64,000 nucleotides of DNA, taken from the NCBI GenBank assembly GCA_934394515.1, contig CAKRRU010000001.1, positions 1-64,000 on the forward strand, read 5' to 3'. A model generated the notes under the pieces. The model was not told where the DNA came from. It did not search any database and was given only the letters and a program-made list of their open reading frames with translations. Positions 8,786-17,227 of the stretch are shown here, piece after piece. The DNA comes from an uncultured Acetatifactor sp. Lineage in GTDB: Bacteria > Bacillota > Clostridia > Lachnospirales > Lachnospiraceae. The position numbers and the translations under genes are program-made. The number at the start of each line of letters is the position of its first letter. Within the stretch, counting starts at the first letter, position 1.

Positions 8786-10450
8786 TCATGGACGTACATT
8801 GGCATTCTGGTTCTGGAAACTTCCCGGATTCAACACCTTACAGATGATCTCCAGTCCGTTAAACACTCCTCTGTCTCTTGTACCGTTAAATTCCACGCCG
8901 ATCATGGAGCGCCCTCTGTCCTCTTTGCCTTCCCGTTTTCTGGCTCCGATAATCATATAGCTGGTGTTTCGCGGGAAAATAAACTCTCCCTCTGTGAGAT
9001 TGGTCGTTGCCATCAGGGGCATGTCCTTATCGCACAATAGCGTCAGCATGACGGGATATCTGCCGAATATCATATCCACCTGATACCCCACGCACATAAA
9101 TCCGGCATCCGTGATGACCTTTCCAGCCATGGCGTTAATTGCCTGTACCGTTCCCGGTGCAAAGCTTGTGGCGTCTGCGTACTGTCCAAGTCCCAAGGCA
9201 TATTGCAGATACTGTGGACCAAGCAGACGATAAAACCTTGCCTTGTGGGGCAGCCGGTTCTGTTTGGTAGCCTCATTCAGCAAACCAATGGTTCTATGGC
9301 TTTTATAACTGACATCTTCAAATTTCTGATTTCTCAGATACTGGTTTATTCTAAAGGAATTGGAAGTCTGGATATACCCGTGCTCCCGTCCCTGTTTACT
9401 GGCCAGACCATAGAGTGTAGTTGCAGCCTCTCCCCGGTTATACTCATTCTCCCCCGCCATTTCCGTTGCTTCCCGCTCACTAATCACCGGATAATCACTG
9501 AACAGGTCTGAGCTTACCTGCTCTTCCTCCATAGTCAGATCCGCAGTATCCCTATATCTGCGGTACGGTGCAAAACCATCCCTTCCTGTTAATCCCGCAG
9601 TGGAAACGGTCTGCAGTTGGCCTGCTCCCTTTTCATCAAAAATTCTTTGCGCATCCCGGGACAATTCTGCCAGAACCGTACTCTCCCCATTCTGTCCGCA
9701 CAAGGTCTGGATTCTATGAAGGACCTCCGGTATCAGCCTCTTTGAAGCCGGATCGGTATCCATACGGCTTAAGATTCTCTGATAGTATTCCAGCAGAATT
9801 GCGATCACACTGCTGTCTTTGGCATCCACAAGTGCTTCCGCTGCGATCCTGTTCTTAAATTCCCCGGCACTTATATGCAGCCGGTATCCTTCCGCTTCTG
9901 CCACCGGAGCCGCATTGCTTTCCTCCAGTGAGAAATTTGCAGCATCATCCTGAATCAGCTGCGGAAGGGTCTCACCGGCAAAAAGCTGGCGGAGCGTAAT
10001 TCCCTCCCCCTTAAACTGGCTTCCCATCTCAAAATACCGCATCTGAAGCATCAATACTTCCTTCTCTGCAGTGGTAAATATTTTTTTCACAATAGATACC
10101 CGGCGTCTGCCGCTGAGAGAATGACCATATTCCGTATTGTCAATATACTCCTTGCATGCGCCACACAGATCAGCATATGCCACCATTATATTTTCATATG
10201 CCTCCGGATGCTCCCCTGAGACCTTTTCGTTCCGGAGATTTTCCACCTGCTCAATCCTATTAAGCACTGCCTCGAAACGATCAGCATTTTCCCCACGCCA
10301 GTTAAATGAGGACTTCAGCTTCCTGTAATTCCTTATATTTCCACTGACACCGTTTTTCTTTCCGAAGACAGATTTCTCATATGTCTGTGCAATTGCCTTT
10401 ACATCCTCAAAAGAACTGAAATTCACATCAGGCTGATAACTTTTCTTCAT
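8786..10450 (-). CDS. Candidate CIS effector with ADP-ribosyltransferase-like C-terminal domain
   Basis: In this 554-aa protein residues 1-340 are helical and of unknown function. Residues about 355-540 follow the order of an R-S-E class ADP-ribosyltransferase (iota/C2/VIP2 type). There is a FRINQYLR helix near 366, an Arg in ARFYR (R408 probably the NAD-binding Arg), a strand at GFMCVG (450-455) in the place of the usual STS motif, and TEGEFIFPRNTSY (486-498), which matches the E-x-E strand-turn of the toxins (E487, E489). The STS triplet is not conserved, so activity is uncertain. No signal peptide is present, as expected for CIS cargo. The start overlaps the stop of the 59-aa Cys protein (ATGA), so the two are translationally coupled. 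Family assignment is by eye. Confidence 0.65.
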   Translation of the reverse strand: MKKSYQPDVNFSSFEDVKAIAQTYEKSVFGKKNGVSGNIRNYRKLKSSFNWRGENADRFEAVLNRIEQVENLRNEKVSGEHPEAYENIMVAYADLCGACKEYIDNTEYGHSLSGRRRVSIVKKIFTTAEKEVLMLQMRYFEMGSQFKGEGITLRQLFAGETLPQLIQDDAANFSLEESNAAPVAEAEGYRLHISAGEFKNRIAAEALVDAKDSSVIAILLEYYQRILSRMDTDPASKRLIPEVLHRIQTLCGQNGESTVLAELSRDAQRIFDEKGAGQLQTVSTAGLTGRDGFAPYRRYRDTADLTMEEEQVSSDLFSDYPVISEREATEMAGENEYNRGEAATTLYGLASKQGREHGYIQTSNSFRINQYLRNQKFEDVSYKSHRTIGLLNEATKQNRLPHKARFYRLLGPQYLQYALGLGQYADATSFAPGTVQAINAMAGKVITDAGFMCVGYQVDMIFGRYPVMLTLLCDKDMPLMATTNLTEGEFIFPRNTSYMIIGARKREGKEDRGRSMIGVEFNGTRDRGVFNGLEIICKVLNPGSFQNQNANVRP

Positions 10451-10626
10451 ATCGCACCTCCCGGCTGCCGTTTTTCACATGGCTTGTGATCGATCACGAT
10501 GGATGCCGGCTTTATATCATACACCGCACAATTTAAGTTCCCGAAATTAAATACACAACCCTCACAATCCGGGGAATCACTGGTGTATCTCCCCTGCTCT
10601 TCTTTCCATTCCATATCCATGTCCAT
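10447..10626 (-). CDS. 59-aa four-cysteine protein
   Basis: The ATG at 10626 follows AAGGAG at a 7-nt distance, and the TGA overlaps the ATG of the next gene. The acidic Met/Asp-rich N-terminus is followed by C-x2-C, a third Cys about ten residues on (GNLNC) and a fourth near the C-terminus (HKPCEK). The spacing suggests a small metal- or Fe-S-binding knuckle. Tight coupling to the ADP-ribosyltransferase-like gene suggests a partner of that protein, such as a chaperone, immunity or loading factor. No family is recognised with certainty. Confidence 0.65.
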   Translation of the reverse strand: MDMDMEWKEEQGRYTSDSPDCEGCVFNFGNLNCAVYDIKPASIVIDHKPCEKRQPGGAI

Positions 10627-10678
10627 ACCCTGCTCCTTATCTGCTCCGACTTGTTTGCTTTATTTGCTGCCTGTCTCT

Positions 10679-12739
10679 TTACAATAGCCTCGTAAAGCAT
10701 GCCTGCAGGCTTCCATCCTTATAGCCCTGGCAATCCCTCTCCATCATCAGTTTCAGTCCTGTGTGGATGCACTCCAGTGTCACCGGACTCTGCAGTATTG
10801 CCGCCGTGAACATTGCCTGCTGGGCCACATACTTGATACTGCTGCCCGTGAACTCATGTTCTCTGGCCAGCTGATCGAAATCCACATCCTCCGCAATCTC
10901 GACCCCCTCCGGGAACGCCAGTCTCCAGAGACGGCTTCTCGTCTCGGCATCCGGTGACGGAAGATTGATGGAATATGTGATTCTCCTGCGGAATGCTTCA
11001 TCAAAGAAATTACTGTGGTTTGTGGCAAGCACCATGATGCCCTCATACTGTTCCATCAGCTGTAACAGAAAAGACACCTCATTGTTGGCATATTTGTCTG
11101 TAGACTTCGATACCTCCGTCCTCTTGGCAAAAAGGGAATCCGCCTCATCAAAGAATAAAATCGCATTGGTATTCTTGGCGGTTTCAAACAGTTCTCCCAG
11201 CTTTTTCTCCGTTTCCCCGATATATTTATCCATGATCCTGGAGGAGTCCACCCGAAACAGTGTCAGTCCGACTTCCTTTGCGATCACCTGCGCTGTCATG
11301 GTCTTGCCGGTTCCGGGAGGACCGTACAGCAGAATGCTGATACTGCGTCCGTAGGGCATCTTTTTTCCGAAGCCCATTCCCTCCATGACAAGATACCTGT
11401 TCCGGATAGCAGAGATGGCAAACTTTAAGATTCGCATCTGCTGTCCCGGAAGCTGCAGATCCTCCATGGAAAATCCGGTCACCAGAGGTGCCGCCAGACC
11501 TTTTAACTTTCTTCCGGCATCCTCCATCAGCTCACTGACGATGACATCTTTTGCTTCGTCATAAGACACCTCTGTCCCTTCCCAAAAACGGGCTCTGAGC
11601 TTTCGTACCATCCATTCGATTTCTCCCGGCATCAGCCGATAGAGATTTGCCAGTTCCGCCCCATGGCTGCAGAGTGCCTTACACTGATATTTTTCGGCAA
11701 AATATTCCCAGAAGTGCATCTGCTGTTCTCTCGTCGCTCCCGGAAGTTCTGCCTCCATGGGACGGGCTTTCCCCGGATAGCGTATTCGCAGCGGTGCCTC
11801 TGTCATCACGCACACCACCGGAATGTATTCCGACAAAACCTTAAGAAAATACCCCAGCATATCCGGTTCCAGCTTCTCCGGAAGCTGCCGCAGTGCCACA
11901 TACTTTCTCCGCAATACGCAATAGGAAATGATCTCCCGCAGATCTCTCCGCACATTTTTCCGCTCAAGCAAAAAACCGAGGAATACAGCGACGAATTCTG
12001 TCGGTTCTCCAAGCTTCTTCAGAAGAAAGCTTTTGCCTGCGCCCTCCGCTCCGGACAACTGTAATACGCCTTTGCTCTTTCCATTCCGGATCCTTTCCAG
12101 ATAGTCTCTGCACTGCCCGTACAGCTCCTCATTCTGAAGTAATGGCTCCTCATCCGGTTCCAGGCAGACCGTGATACCGGTCAGTTCATGGATACCACAG
12201 TCCTGTTCCAACAGGAAATCCAGTGCCGTCTTCTTAAGCTTCACCGGTCTCTGCAGACGCCGCTCTGTCTGCTCTTCCTCCCAGTCCTGAAAAAGAACCA
12301 CGTTCAACCGGTCATCAGGATCCAGCAGCCGGTATTCTGCCTCCATATCCTCCACGGTAAGTCTCCGGAACAGACAAAAGGCATCCTCCAGTGTCAATTC
12401 CTCAGAACTTCCCTCCCCGGAGAGTTCTGCTGCAAATTCTCCGTCCAGCTGCCGGATGCAGGCGACCCATACCAGAAATTCTTCAAACCGGTTTAGGGAA
12501 AGTGCTTCCCGCATCGTAATGTAGGGAAGTTTGGGACCCTGTTTTGCCGTTTCAACGCAACGGCTTTCCCAATAGCCGAACAGCTTTTCCGTCTCCTCCA
12601 GGACGTCCTCCCCTCCGGAGGTCTGCGCCAGCCAGTAGATCAGTATTCTCTGTATCTGTCCGAGCAGTTCCTCCGTGGAAGAGAAAACACTATTCTGTTG
12701 ATCTATGTCCAGATAGAGTTCTAAGTCAGATCTGTTCAT
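10679..12739 (-). CDS. Two-domain AAA+ ATPase of the CIS cluster (Afp15-like role)
   Basis: This 686-aa protein has two P-loop regions: an N-terminal one with GAEGAGKS (230-237) and a canonical C-terminal AAA+ domain with Walker A GPPGTGKT (473-480), Walker B ILFFDEAD (527-534), a sensor TNH near 573 and an Arg-rich FRRR arginine-finger region. Single AAA+ ATPases (Afp15/Pvc15) are standard in eCIS loci and are needed for assembly or cargo loading. Two different ones are encoded here in tandem. The ATG at 12739 follows GAGAGG. The gene lies upstream of the candidate effectors, which fits a loading or assembly role. The exact role is inferred. Confidence 0.85.
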   Translation of the reverse strand: MNRSDLELYLDIDQQNSVFSSTEELLGQIQRILIYWLAQTSGGEDVLEETEKLFGYWESRCVETAKQGPKLPYITMREALSLNRFEEFLVWVACIRQLDGEFAAELSGEGSSEELTLEDAFCLFRRLTVEDMEAEYRLLDPDDRLNVVLFQDWEEEQTERRLQRPVKLKKTALDFLLEQDCGIHELTGITVCLEPDEEPLLQNEELYGQCRDYLERIRNGKSKGVLQLSGAEGAGKSFLLKKLGEPTEFVAVFLGFLLERKNVRRDLREIISYCVLRRKYVALRQLPEKLEPDMLGYFLKVLSEYIPVVCVMTEAPLRIRYPGKARPMEAELPGATREQQMHFWEYFAEKYQCKALCSHGAELANLYRLMPGEIEWMVRKLRARFWEGTEVSYDEAKDVIVSELMEDAGRKLKGLAAPLVTGFSMEDLQLPGQQMRILKFAISAIRNRYLVMEGMGFGKKMPYGRSISILLYGPPGTGKTMTAQVIAKEVGLTLFRVDSSRIMDKYIGETEKKLGELFETAKNTNAILFFDEADSLFAKRTEVSKSTDKYANNEVSFLLQLMEQYEGIMVLATNHSNFFDEAFRRRITYSINLPSPDAETRSRLWRLAFPEGVEIAEDVDFDQLAREHEFTGSSIKYVAQQAMFTAAILQSPVTLECIHTGLKLMMERDCQGYKDGSLQACFTRLL

Positions 12740-12756
12740 TTCTCATGCCTCTCTCA

Positions 12757-15081
12757 TTATCCCAGTTCCATGCCGAATACCTCTTCCGCATAGGGCTCAA
12801 AATCCGATCTTGTGAAGACCTTTCCGGTCTTGACATACTCGTAGCGGATTGCCTGAAGGTAATGCTTCATGCGCACTTCCTTTCCATCGCCATCCGCCGC
12901 AGCCAGAAACGCTGCGTTGAGAATACAGTTCTTGATATTACCACCCGCAAATTCAAATTTCTCTGCAAGGAAGCGGATATCCACATCCTCTGCCAGAGGG
13001 GTGTCCTTGGGAATCGTCGTCCGCCACAGCATCTCTCTGGTATCCGCATTGGGGAACTGGAATTCCACAATGTATTTCATACGCCGGAAGAAAGCGGGGT
13101 CAATATTGTGTTTGTAGTTGGTGGCCAGCACGGATACTCCGTCATAGGCCTCAACCTCCTGCAGAAGCAGCGCAGTCTTGTTGTTATTGGATGCCTGGTT
13201 GCTTCCTCCATCATCGGAACGCTTTGCGAACAGCGTATCACACTCGTCGAAAAAGAGTACGACATTACACTTCTTTGCCTCCCGGAAGATCATGGAGATG
13301 GATTTCTCCGTCTCACCCACGTACTTATCAATGACCTTGGAAAGGTCAACGCGGTAAAGTTCAAGATTGAGTTCGTGTGCGATTACCTGCGCACACATGG
13401 ATTTACCGGTACCGGGAGCTCCGAACAGCAGCACGGACAAGCCGCGGCCATAGGGATATTTCTTCGTATAATGCCAGTTGTCGTAGACCTGTTTCCGGAA
13501 ATTCATCTGGTCGATGGCATGCTCCAGCGTCTCCCTCTGATCCCTGTTCATGACAATGTCTTCAAAACCGAAATTTGCTTTTACCTTGGTGGCTTTCTGC
13601 GTCAGTTCCGAGCTCATCTGATTATTACAGCCCTGAAAAAGTGTGGCCCGTGGAATCAGGATATCCTTGTTCATGGTTGCAAGGCTTCTGGCATTTGCCA
13701 GCGCCGCCTTGATCTTGCCCGGAGTGAACAGGAACTTTGTCGCCATCTCCAGCAGGTCGATGTCATCACCCAGCGCATAATCCTTCGCAAACAGACGCCA
13801 GCACTCCTCTCTCTCCTGCGTCGTAGGCGTCGGAATCTCCAGTTCCGTGAACTCCTCCTTCGTGATATCGCGCATCGGCATTTTTTCCTTGCTCAATGCG
13901 TAGACCAGCAGTCCCTTGCTCACCAGCTTTGCAAAAGCGAGATCCATGTACCCCAGGAACTTATCCTTCTCCTCCTCGTGGAAGGTCAGCTCATCGAGAC
14001 AGCAGCAGGAATTGGTCAGAATACACTCTCTGGTAACCGCCCACAGTGCCTTTTCCACAAAGGTGAAATCATAGACAAAAAGCTTTTTACAGTTGACGGA
14101 GATTGCACCCATCCCGTTCTTTTTGCAGAATTGCTTGATGAAAAATTTCCGTCCGCTTCCCTCATCCCCAAAGAAAGAGAAAATGCGTACCCCCTCACGA
14201 TAGGAGATCTCCATGGCATCCAGCTGCCCCTGATTCGCCATGATCGGATCCAGTTCCCTGTCATCCGTCAGCATCTTGAAAAAGCGGATATAGTTCTCAT
14301 CCAGCTGCATTGGATGCTTACCAAACAGAAAGTCGATAATCCGCTTGTCCGGTGTGACAACAGTGGAGAACGGCATACTTCCGTTTACTCTCAGATCAAG
14401 GATTGGCTGCAGCTGCTCCAGTCCCACCGACATATCTCCATAGGCTCCTGTAATAGAAAACTCACTTCCGTAATACAGCCTTGCTGCCGATTCGATAGTC
14501 GGAGCAGGCAGATTCCCGTTTTCGTTAATGACCTGGAACACCCCCGCATAATCCGTCTGCGTGGATGCCAGGATGCTGCAGGCAAAGCAGAACGTGGTAA
14601 AATGCTCAAACTCCATCTTTTTGCAGAGAGAGTAGAACGGAAGCGCAATCCCCGCTTCCAGCGTCTTTTCAGCCCGCACTTCAATAAACGCCATCATCTC
14701 TTCGCAGTCCGGCTCTCTGACACTGTGGTTTCCCCCCGATGCAACGGTTGCCATCTCTGCGGCATAATCCCCCAGCAGAGCCATCAGTTCGTCACTCAGT
14801 TCCGCCGGCTGCTCCTCTCCGGTCTCCTTGTCCTCACTGTCCCTGACTGTCTCCGAGGAAAAGATATGTATTTTCTCCTGACACATGGTATGGGCGATCT
14901 CCAGATCCGGGTAAAGCACATTTTTATATCCGCCCTGTCCGGACGCAAACAGTCCCTTCATTTCCTCAAGGTACAGATCCATCCGGCTGTTGACACAGGC
15001 AAACAGATAGTCCATATACTCCGGGTATCCGCTAAACGGCTCCCCTTCCAGTTTTCTGTCAAACTTGTCATAGATATTCAC
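12757..15081 (-). CDS. Two-domain AAA+ ATPase of the CIS cluster, N-terminal P-loop degenerate
   Basis: This 774-aa protein starts with GTG at 15081, after AGGAGGAG. The C-terminal AAA+ domain is intact: Walker A GAPGTGKS (554-561), Walker B VVLFFDECD (607-615), sensor TNYKHN and a FRRMK finger. The N-terminal domain carries GDEGSGRK (305-312), in which the invariant Lys-Ser/Thr is replaced, so only the second domain should hydrolyse ATP. It shares domain layout with the 686-aa ATPase 18 nt downstream, and a hetero-oligomer is plausible. The two are probably ancient duplicates. Confidence 0.85.
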   Translation of the reverse strand: MNIYDKFDRKLEGEPFSGYPEYMDYLFACVNSRMDLYLEEMKGLFASGQGGYKNVLYPDLEIAHTMCQEKIHIFSSETVRDSEDKETGEEQPAELSDELMALLGDYAAEMATVASGGNHSVREPDCEEMMAFIEVRAEKTLEAGIALPFYSLCKKMEFEHFTTFCFACSILASTQTDYAGVFQVINENGNLPAPTIESAARLYYGSEFSITGAYGDMSVGLEQLQPILDLRVNGSMPFSTVVTPDKRIIDFLFGKHPMQLDENYIRFFKMLTDDRELDPIMANQGQLDAMEISYREGVRIFSFFGDEGSGRKFFIKQFCKKNGMGAISVNCKKLFVYDFTFVEKALWAVTRECILTNSCCCLDELTFHEEEKDKFLGYMDLAFAKLVSKGLLVYALSKEKMPMRDITKEEFTELEIPTPTTQEREECWRLFAKDYALGDDIDLLEMATKFLFTPGKIKAALANARSLATMNKDILIPRATLFQGCNNQMSSELTQKATKVKANFGFEDIVMNRDQRETLEHAIDQMNFRKQVYDNWHYTKKYPYGRGLSVLLFGAPGTGKSMCAQVIAHELNLELYRVDLSKVIDKYVGETEKSISMIFREAKKCNVVLFFDECDTLFAKRSDDGGSNQASNNNKTALLLQEVEAYDGVSVLATNYKHNIDPAFFRRMKYIVEFQFPNADTREMLWRTTIPKDTPLAEDVDIRFLAEKFEFAGGNIKNCILNAAFLAAADGDGKEVRMKHYLQAIRYEYVKTGKVFTRSDFEPYAEEVFGMELG

Positions 15082-15109
15082 GCTGTCTCCTCCTTGCCTG
15101 TCGTCTGCT

Positions 15110-15331
15110 TCACTGTCTCTCCTCTACCCGGAACACCGCCGTCCGGTCAAAGATACTTTTCTCCGTGTTGATTCCTTCAAAAGTCTTTCCCTGAAAGACT
15201 CCCTGTTCTTCATTCAGAGAGGTCTCCCGCTTCCGGTTCTGATAGGTAAGGGTCTCTTCTTCCTCCACCATGCGGTTTCCGCTGCCGCGCTTCCTCATCT
15301 GCTGCATTGCAAGTCTGTCACTCAGTCTCAT
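15110..15331 (-). CDS. Small charged protein of unknown function
   Basis: This 73-aa protein starts at the ATG at 15331, after AAGGAGAG, between the SH3 protein gene and the first ATPase gene. It is rich in Glu, Arg and Gln with no membrane segment or Cys. Spacing and ribosome site support it as real. No function is assigned. Confidence 0.6.
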   Translation of the reverse strand: MRLSDRLAMQQMRKRGSGNRMVEEEETLTYQNRKRETSLNEEQGVFQGKTFEGINTEKSIFDRTAVFRVEERQ

Positions 15332-15360
15332 AAGCCTCTCCTTATCCGAAAATCCAGGCG

Positions 15361-15831
15361 TCAGTTCCTGTATTCTTCAGGAAAATCTTCCTCCGGGGTC
15401 TCCTCCATCACGATATAATAGTTAAAGACATATCCGCTCTTTTTCCCGGTGGTCACCAGGGACCATTCTTCGCCCCGCTCCAGTACATACCCCGTCTCAT
15501 TCGGCTTCAGTTTGCCCAGGATCTGTCCATCCAGCCCCGGGGTGAGCCTGATATGCAGGGCAGTAATATCCCCCCGCACAGTAAACGCATAATAGACGGT
15601 CTCCTCCGGCTTTGTCTCCGGATCCTGCGCCGGTACTTCCTCCGGTGTCTGTTCCGTTATCTCCCCCGGCGTTTCTTTCGTCTGCGGCTGCAATTCCCAG
15701 TGCTGATTCACATAGACGGGCACCGGAACGTTCTCCTGTCTGTCAAGATACTGCCTGATGACACAGGCAGCTACACCACTGACCAGAAAGAACGCCATCG
15801 CCACAATGATAAGTCCTTTTTGCTTTTTCAT
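15361..15831 (-). CDS. Membrane-anchored SH3-like domain protein
   Basis: This is a 156-aa protein. I place the start at the ATG at 15831 (MKKQKG). A GTG nine bases upstream is an alternative and would add three residues. Residues 5-25 form a hydrophobic signal anchor. A Pro/Glu/Thr-rich linker (about 45-75) follows, then an SH3-type region (about 80-150) with the L-H-I-R-L-T-P-G-L-D-G and GEEW-S-L-V patterns of bacterial SH3 domains. It is probably exposed on the cell-wall side, where such domains bind peptidoglycan peptides. Its place beside the sensor kinase suggests a wall-sensing or anchoring role for the CIS locus. Confidence 0.75.
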   Translation of the reverse strand: MKKQKGLIIVAMAFFLVSGVAACVIRQYLDRQENVPVPVYVNQHWELQPQTKETPGEITEQTPEEVPAQDPETKPEETVYYAFTVRGDITALHIRLTPGLDGQILGKLKPNETGYVLERGEEWSLVTTGKKSGYVFNYYIVMEETPEEDFPEEYRN

Positions 15832-15876
15832 CCGCCACACTCTCCATGCTTCCTATCTGTCAAAATTTCCGTTGGT

Positions 15877-16776
15877 CTAGCCGGTCGGCAGCTGCACATA
15901 GATTCCCATGCCCTTGCCGACGTTACTCTTCGCATAGATCGTGCCGCCGTAGTATTCCACGATGGCCTTCGCCTGCGTCAGACCCAGTCCGTTTCCGCTG
16001 ATCCGGTTGGAGCCCTGATAATTGAGTTCAAAGATATGAGCCGTTTCCTTCTCTGACAGACCGTTTCCGTTATCCTTGAGTACAACGAAAATATCGTCCC
16101 CCAGGTTCGAGATCGTGATAACAAGAATTCCTGCCCGGTTCATGTATTTGATGGAATTGTCAATAATGTTGCGGAACATGATCCGCAGTCTTGAGGCATC
16201 CGCCCTGACAAGGATCTTATCATCCGGTGCCGAAATACGGATCTCCAGATGTACCTTCTCCGCAAAAGGCTTCAGCTCCTGAATCGTATCTCTGGCGATC
16301 TGGATAATGTCGATGGTCTCATTTGGCTGCTCTCCTTCCCCCACCGGCGGCAGGAAATTGGAGAGAAGCTCTTTTTCCCGCTCTTCGGACCGGCTTTTGA
16401 TCTCCTCAGCCTTTGAGAGTGCCTCGTTTAATTCCTCTTGTCTGGCAAGCAGCTCCTGCTGTCCTGCGATGGCCTCTTCCTTCGCCGTGGCTGCTTCCTC
16501 CATTGCCTTGGCGTAGCGTTCCTTCTCCGCCGTGAGTTCATGAACTTTTTCATCAAGTTCCTTGTTTCTGCCTTCCGCCTCTTCCAGCTGTCTGCGGTTC
16601 TTTTCCACCGTCTCCGGGTCACCTGCGTCTGCCAGAAGCACAAATGCCAGCATCAGCACTGCATACAGAATGACCGTGACCATCATGAACATACTGTTAC
16701 CGGTCAAAAATCCATAGAGTATACATGCATAGCAAATGACCGCTACCAGCAAAATGATTTTTTTCTTCGTTGACAT
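15877..16776 (-). CDS. Membrane histidine-kinase-like protein lacking an obvious phospho-acceptor His
   Basis: This 299-aa protein starts at the ATG at 16776, after AAGGGAG; an in-frame upstream ATG would run into the preceding gene and was rejected. It has two membrane helices (about 6-25 and 29-50), a long coiled coil (55-145) and a C-terminal HATPase domain with N box NIIDNSIKY, G1 DNGNGLSE and G2 GNGLGLTQ. No H-box is visible between coil and ATPase domain; the only nearby His is in the ATPase fold (KVHLEI). It may therefore act as a conformational regulator or phosphorylate Ser/Thr. No response regulator is adjacent. It follows the RsbW-like gene by 13 nt. Confidence 0.8.
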   Translation of the reverse strand: MSTKKKIILLVAVICYACILYGFLTGNSMFMMVTVILYAVLMLAFVLLADAGDPETVEKNRRQLEEAEGRNKELDEKVHELTAEKERYAKAMEEAATAKEEAIAGQQELLARQEELNEALSKAEEIKSRSEEREKELLSNFLPPVGEGEQPNETIDIIQIARDTIQELKPFAEKVHLEIRISAPDDKILVRADASRLRIMFRNIIDNSIKYMNRAGILVITISNLGDDIFVVLKDNGNGLSEKETAHIFELNYQGSNRISGNGLGLTQAKAIVEYYGGTIYAKSNVGKGMGIYVQLPTG

Positions 16777-16789
16777 ATCTGCTCCCTTC

Positions 16790-17206
16790 TTACTCCGCAA
16801 GACGCTTTTCGATGGACAGCACATTCCATCCGTCCCGATACTCATATTCCATCTTATCCATAGTATTCTTGATCAGAAAAATTCCCAATCCGCCGATCTC
16901 TCTTTCCTCCACAGGCAGTGTAATATCGGGATCTTTGTGTTCCAGCGGATTGTACGGTATGCCATGATCTCTGAAGGTCATGTGAAATCGTTTCGGATTC
17001 TCCATGATTTTCATCGCAAGGACTGCCTCCCCCGGCTCTCCGCCGTAGGCATAATGCGCTATATTGACAAACAGTTCCTCCGCCGCCATCATGATCTGCA
17101 TCCGTGTCATCTCATCACAGGCGGTCTGTGCCAGCATCCGTTCTACCTGCTCCATCACGGTTCCCATATTCTCATCACATGCAGACAGCTTTAACTCTTT
17201 TTCCAC
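16790..17206 (-). CDS. RsbW/SpoIIAB-like anti-sigma factor serine kinase
   Basis: This 138-aa HATPase_c_2 protein starts with GTG at 17206, after AGGA. The N box EELFVNIAHYAYGG (about 43-56), the G1-type RDHGIPYNP and the G2-type GGLGIFLIK are all present, as in kinases that phosphorylate STAS antagonists. It lies directly after the SpoIIE phosphatase gene, and the STAS protein is encoded about 6 kb upstream in the same unit. Together they form a partner-switching set. No sigma factor gene is in the window, so the target may be elsewhere or may be a CIS component. Confidence 0.85.
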   Translation of the reverse strand: MEKELKLSACDENMGTVMEQVERMLAQTACDEMTRMQIMMAAEELFVNIAHYAYGGEPGEAVLAMKIMENPKRFHMTFRDHGIPYNPLEHKDPDITLPVEEREIGGLGIFLIKNTMDKMEYEYRDGWNVLSIEKRLAE

Positions 17207-17227
17207 GACATTCCTATCCTTTCTGTC

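Noticed and set aside
12544-15171. An 875-codon open frame on the plus strand opposite the ATPase gene
   Set aside because: It lies antisense to a clear AAA+ ATPase with intact motifs, has low-complexity His/Leu/Arg content typical of a shadow frame and lacks a ribosome site.
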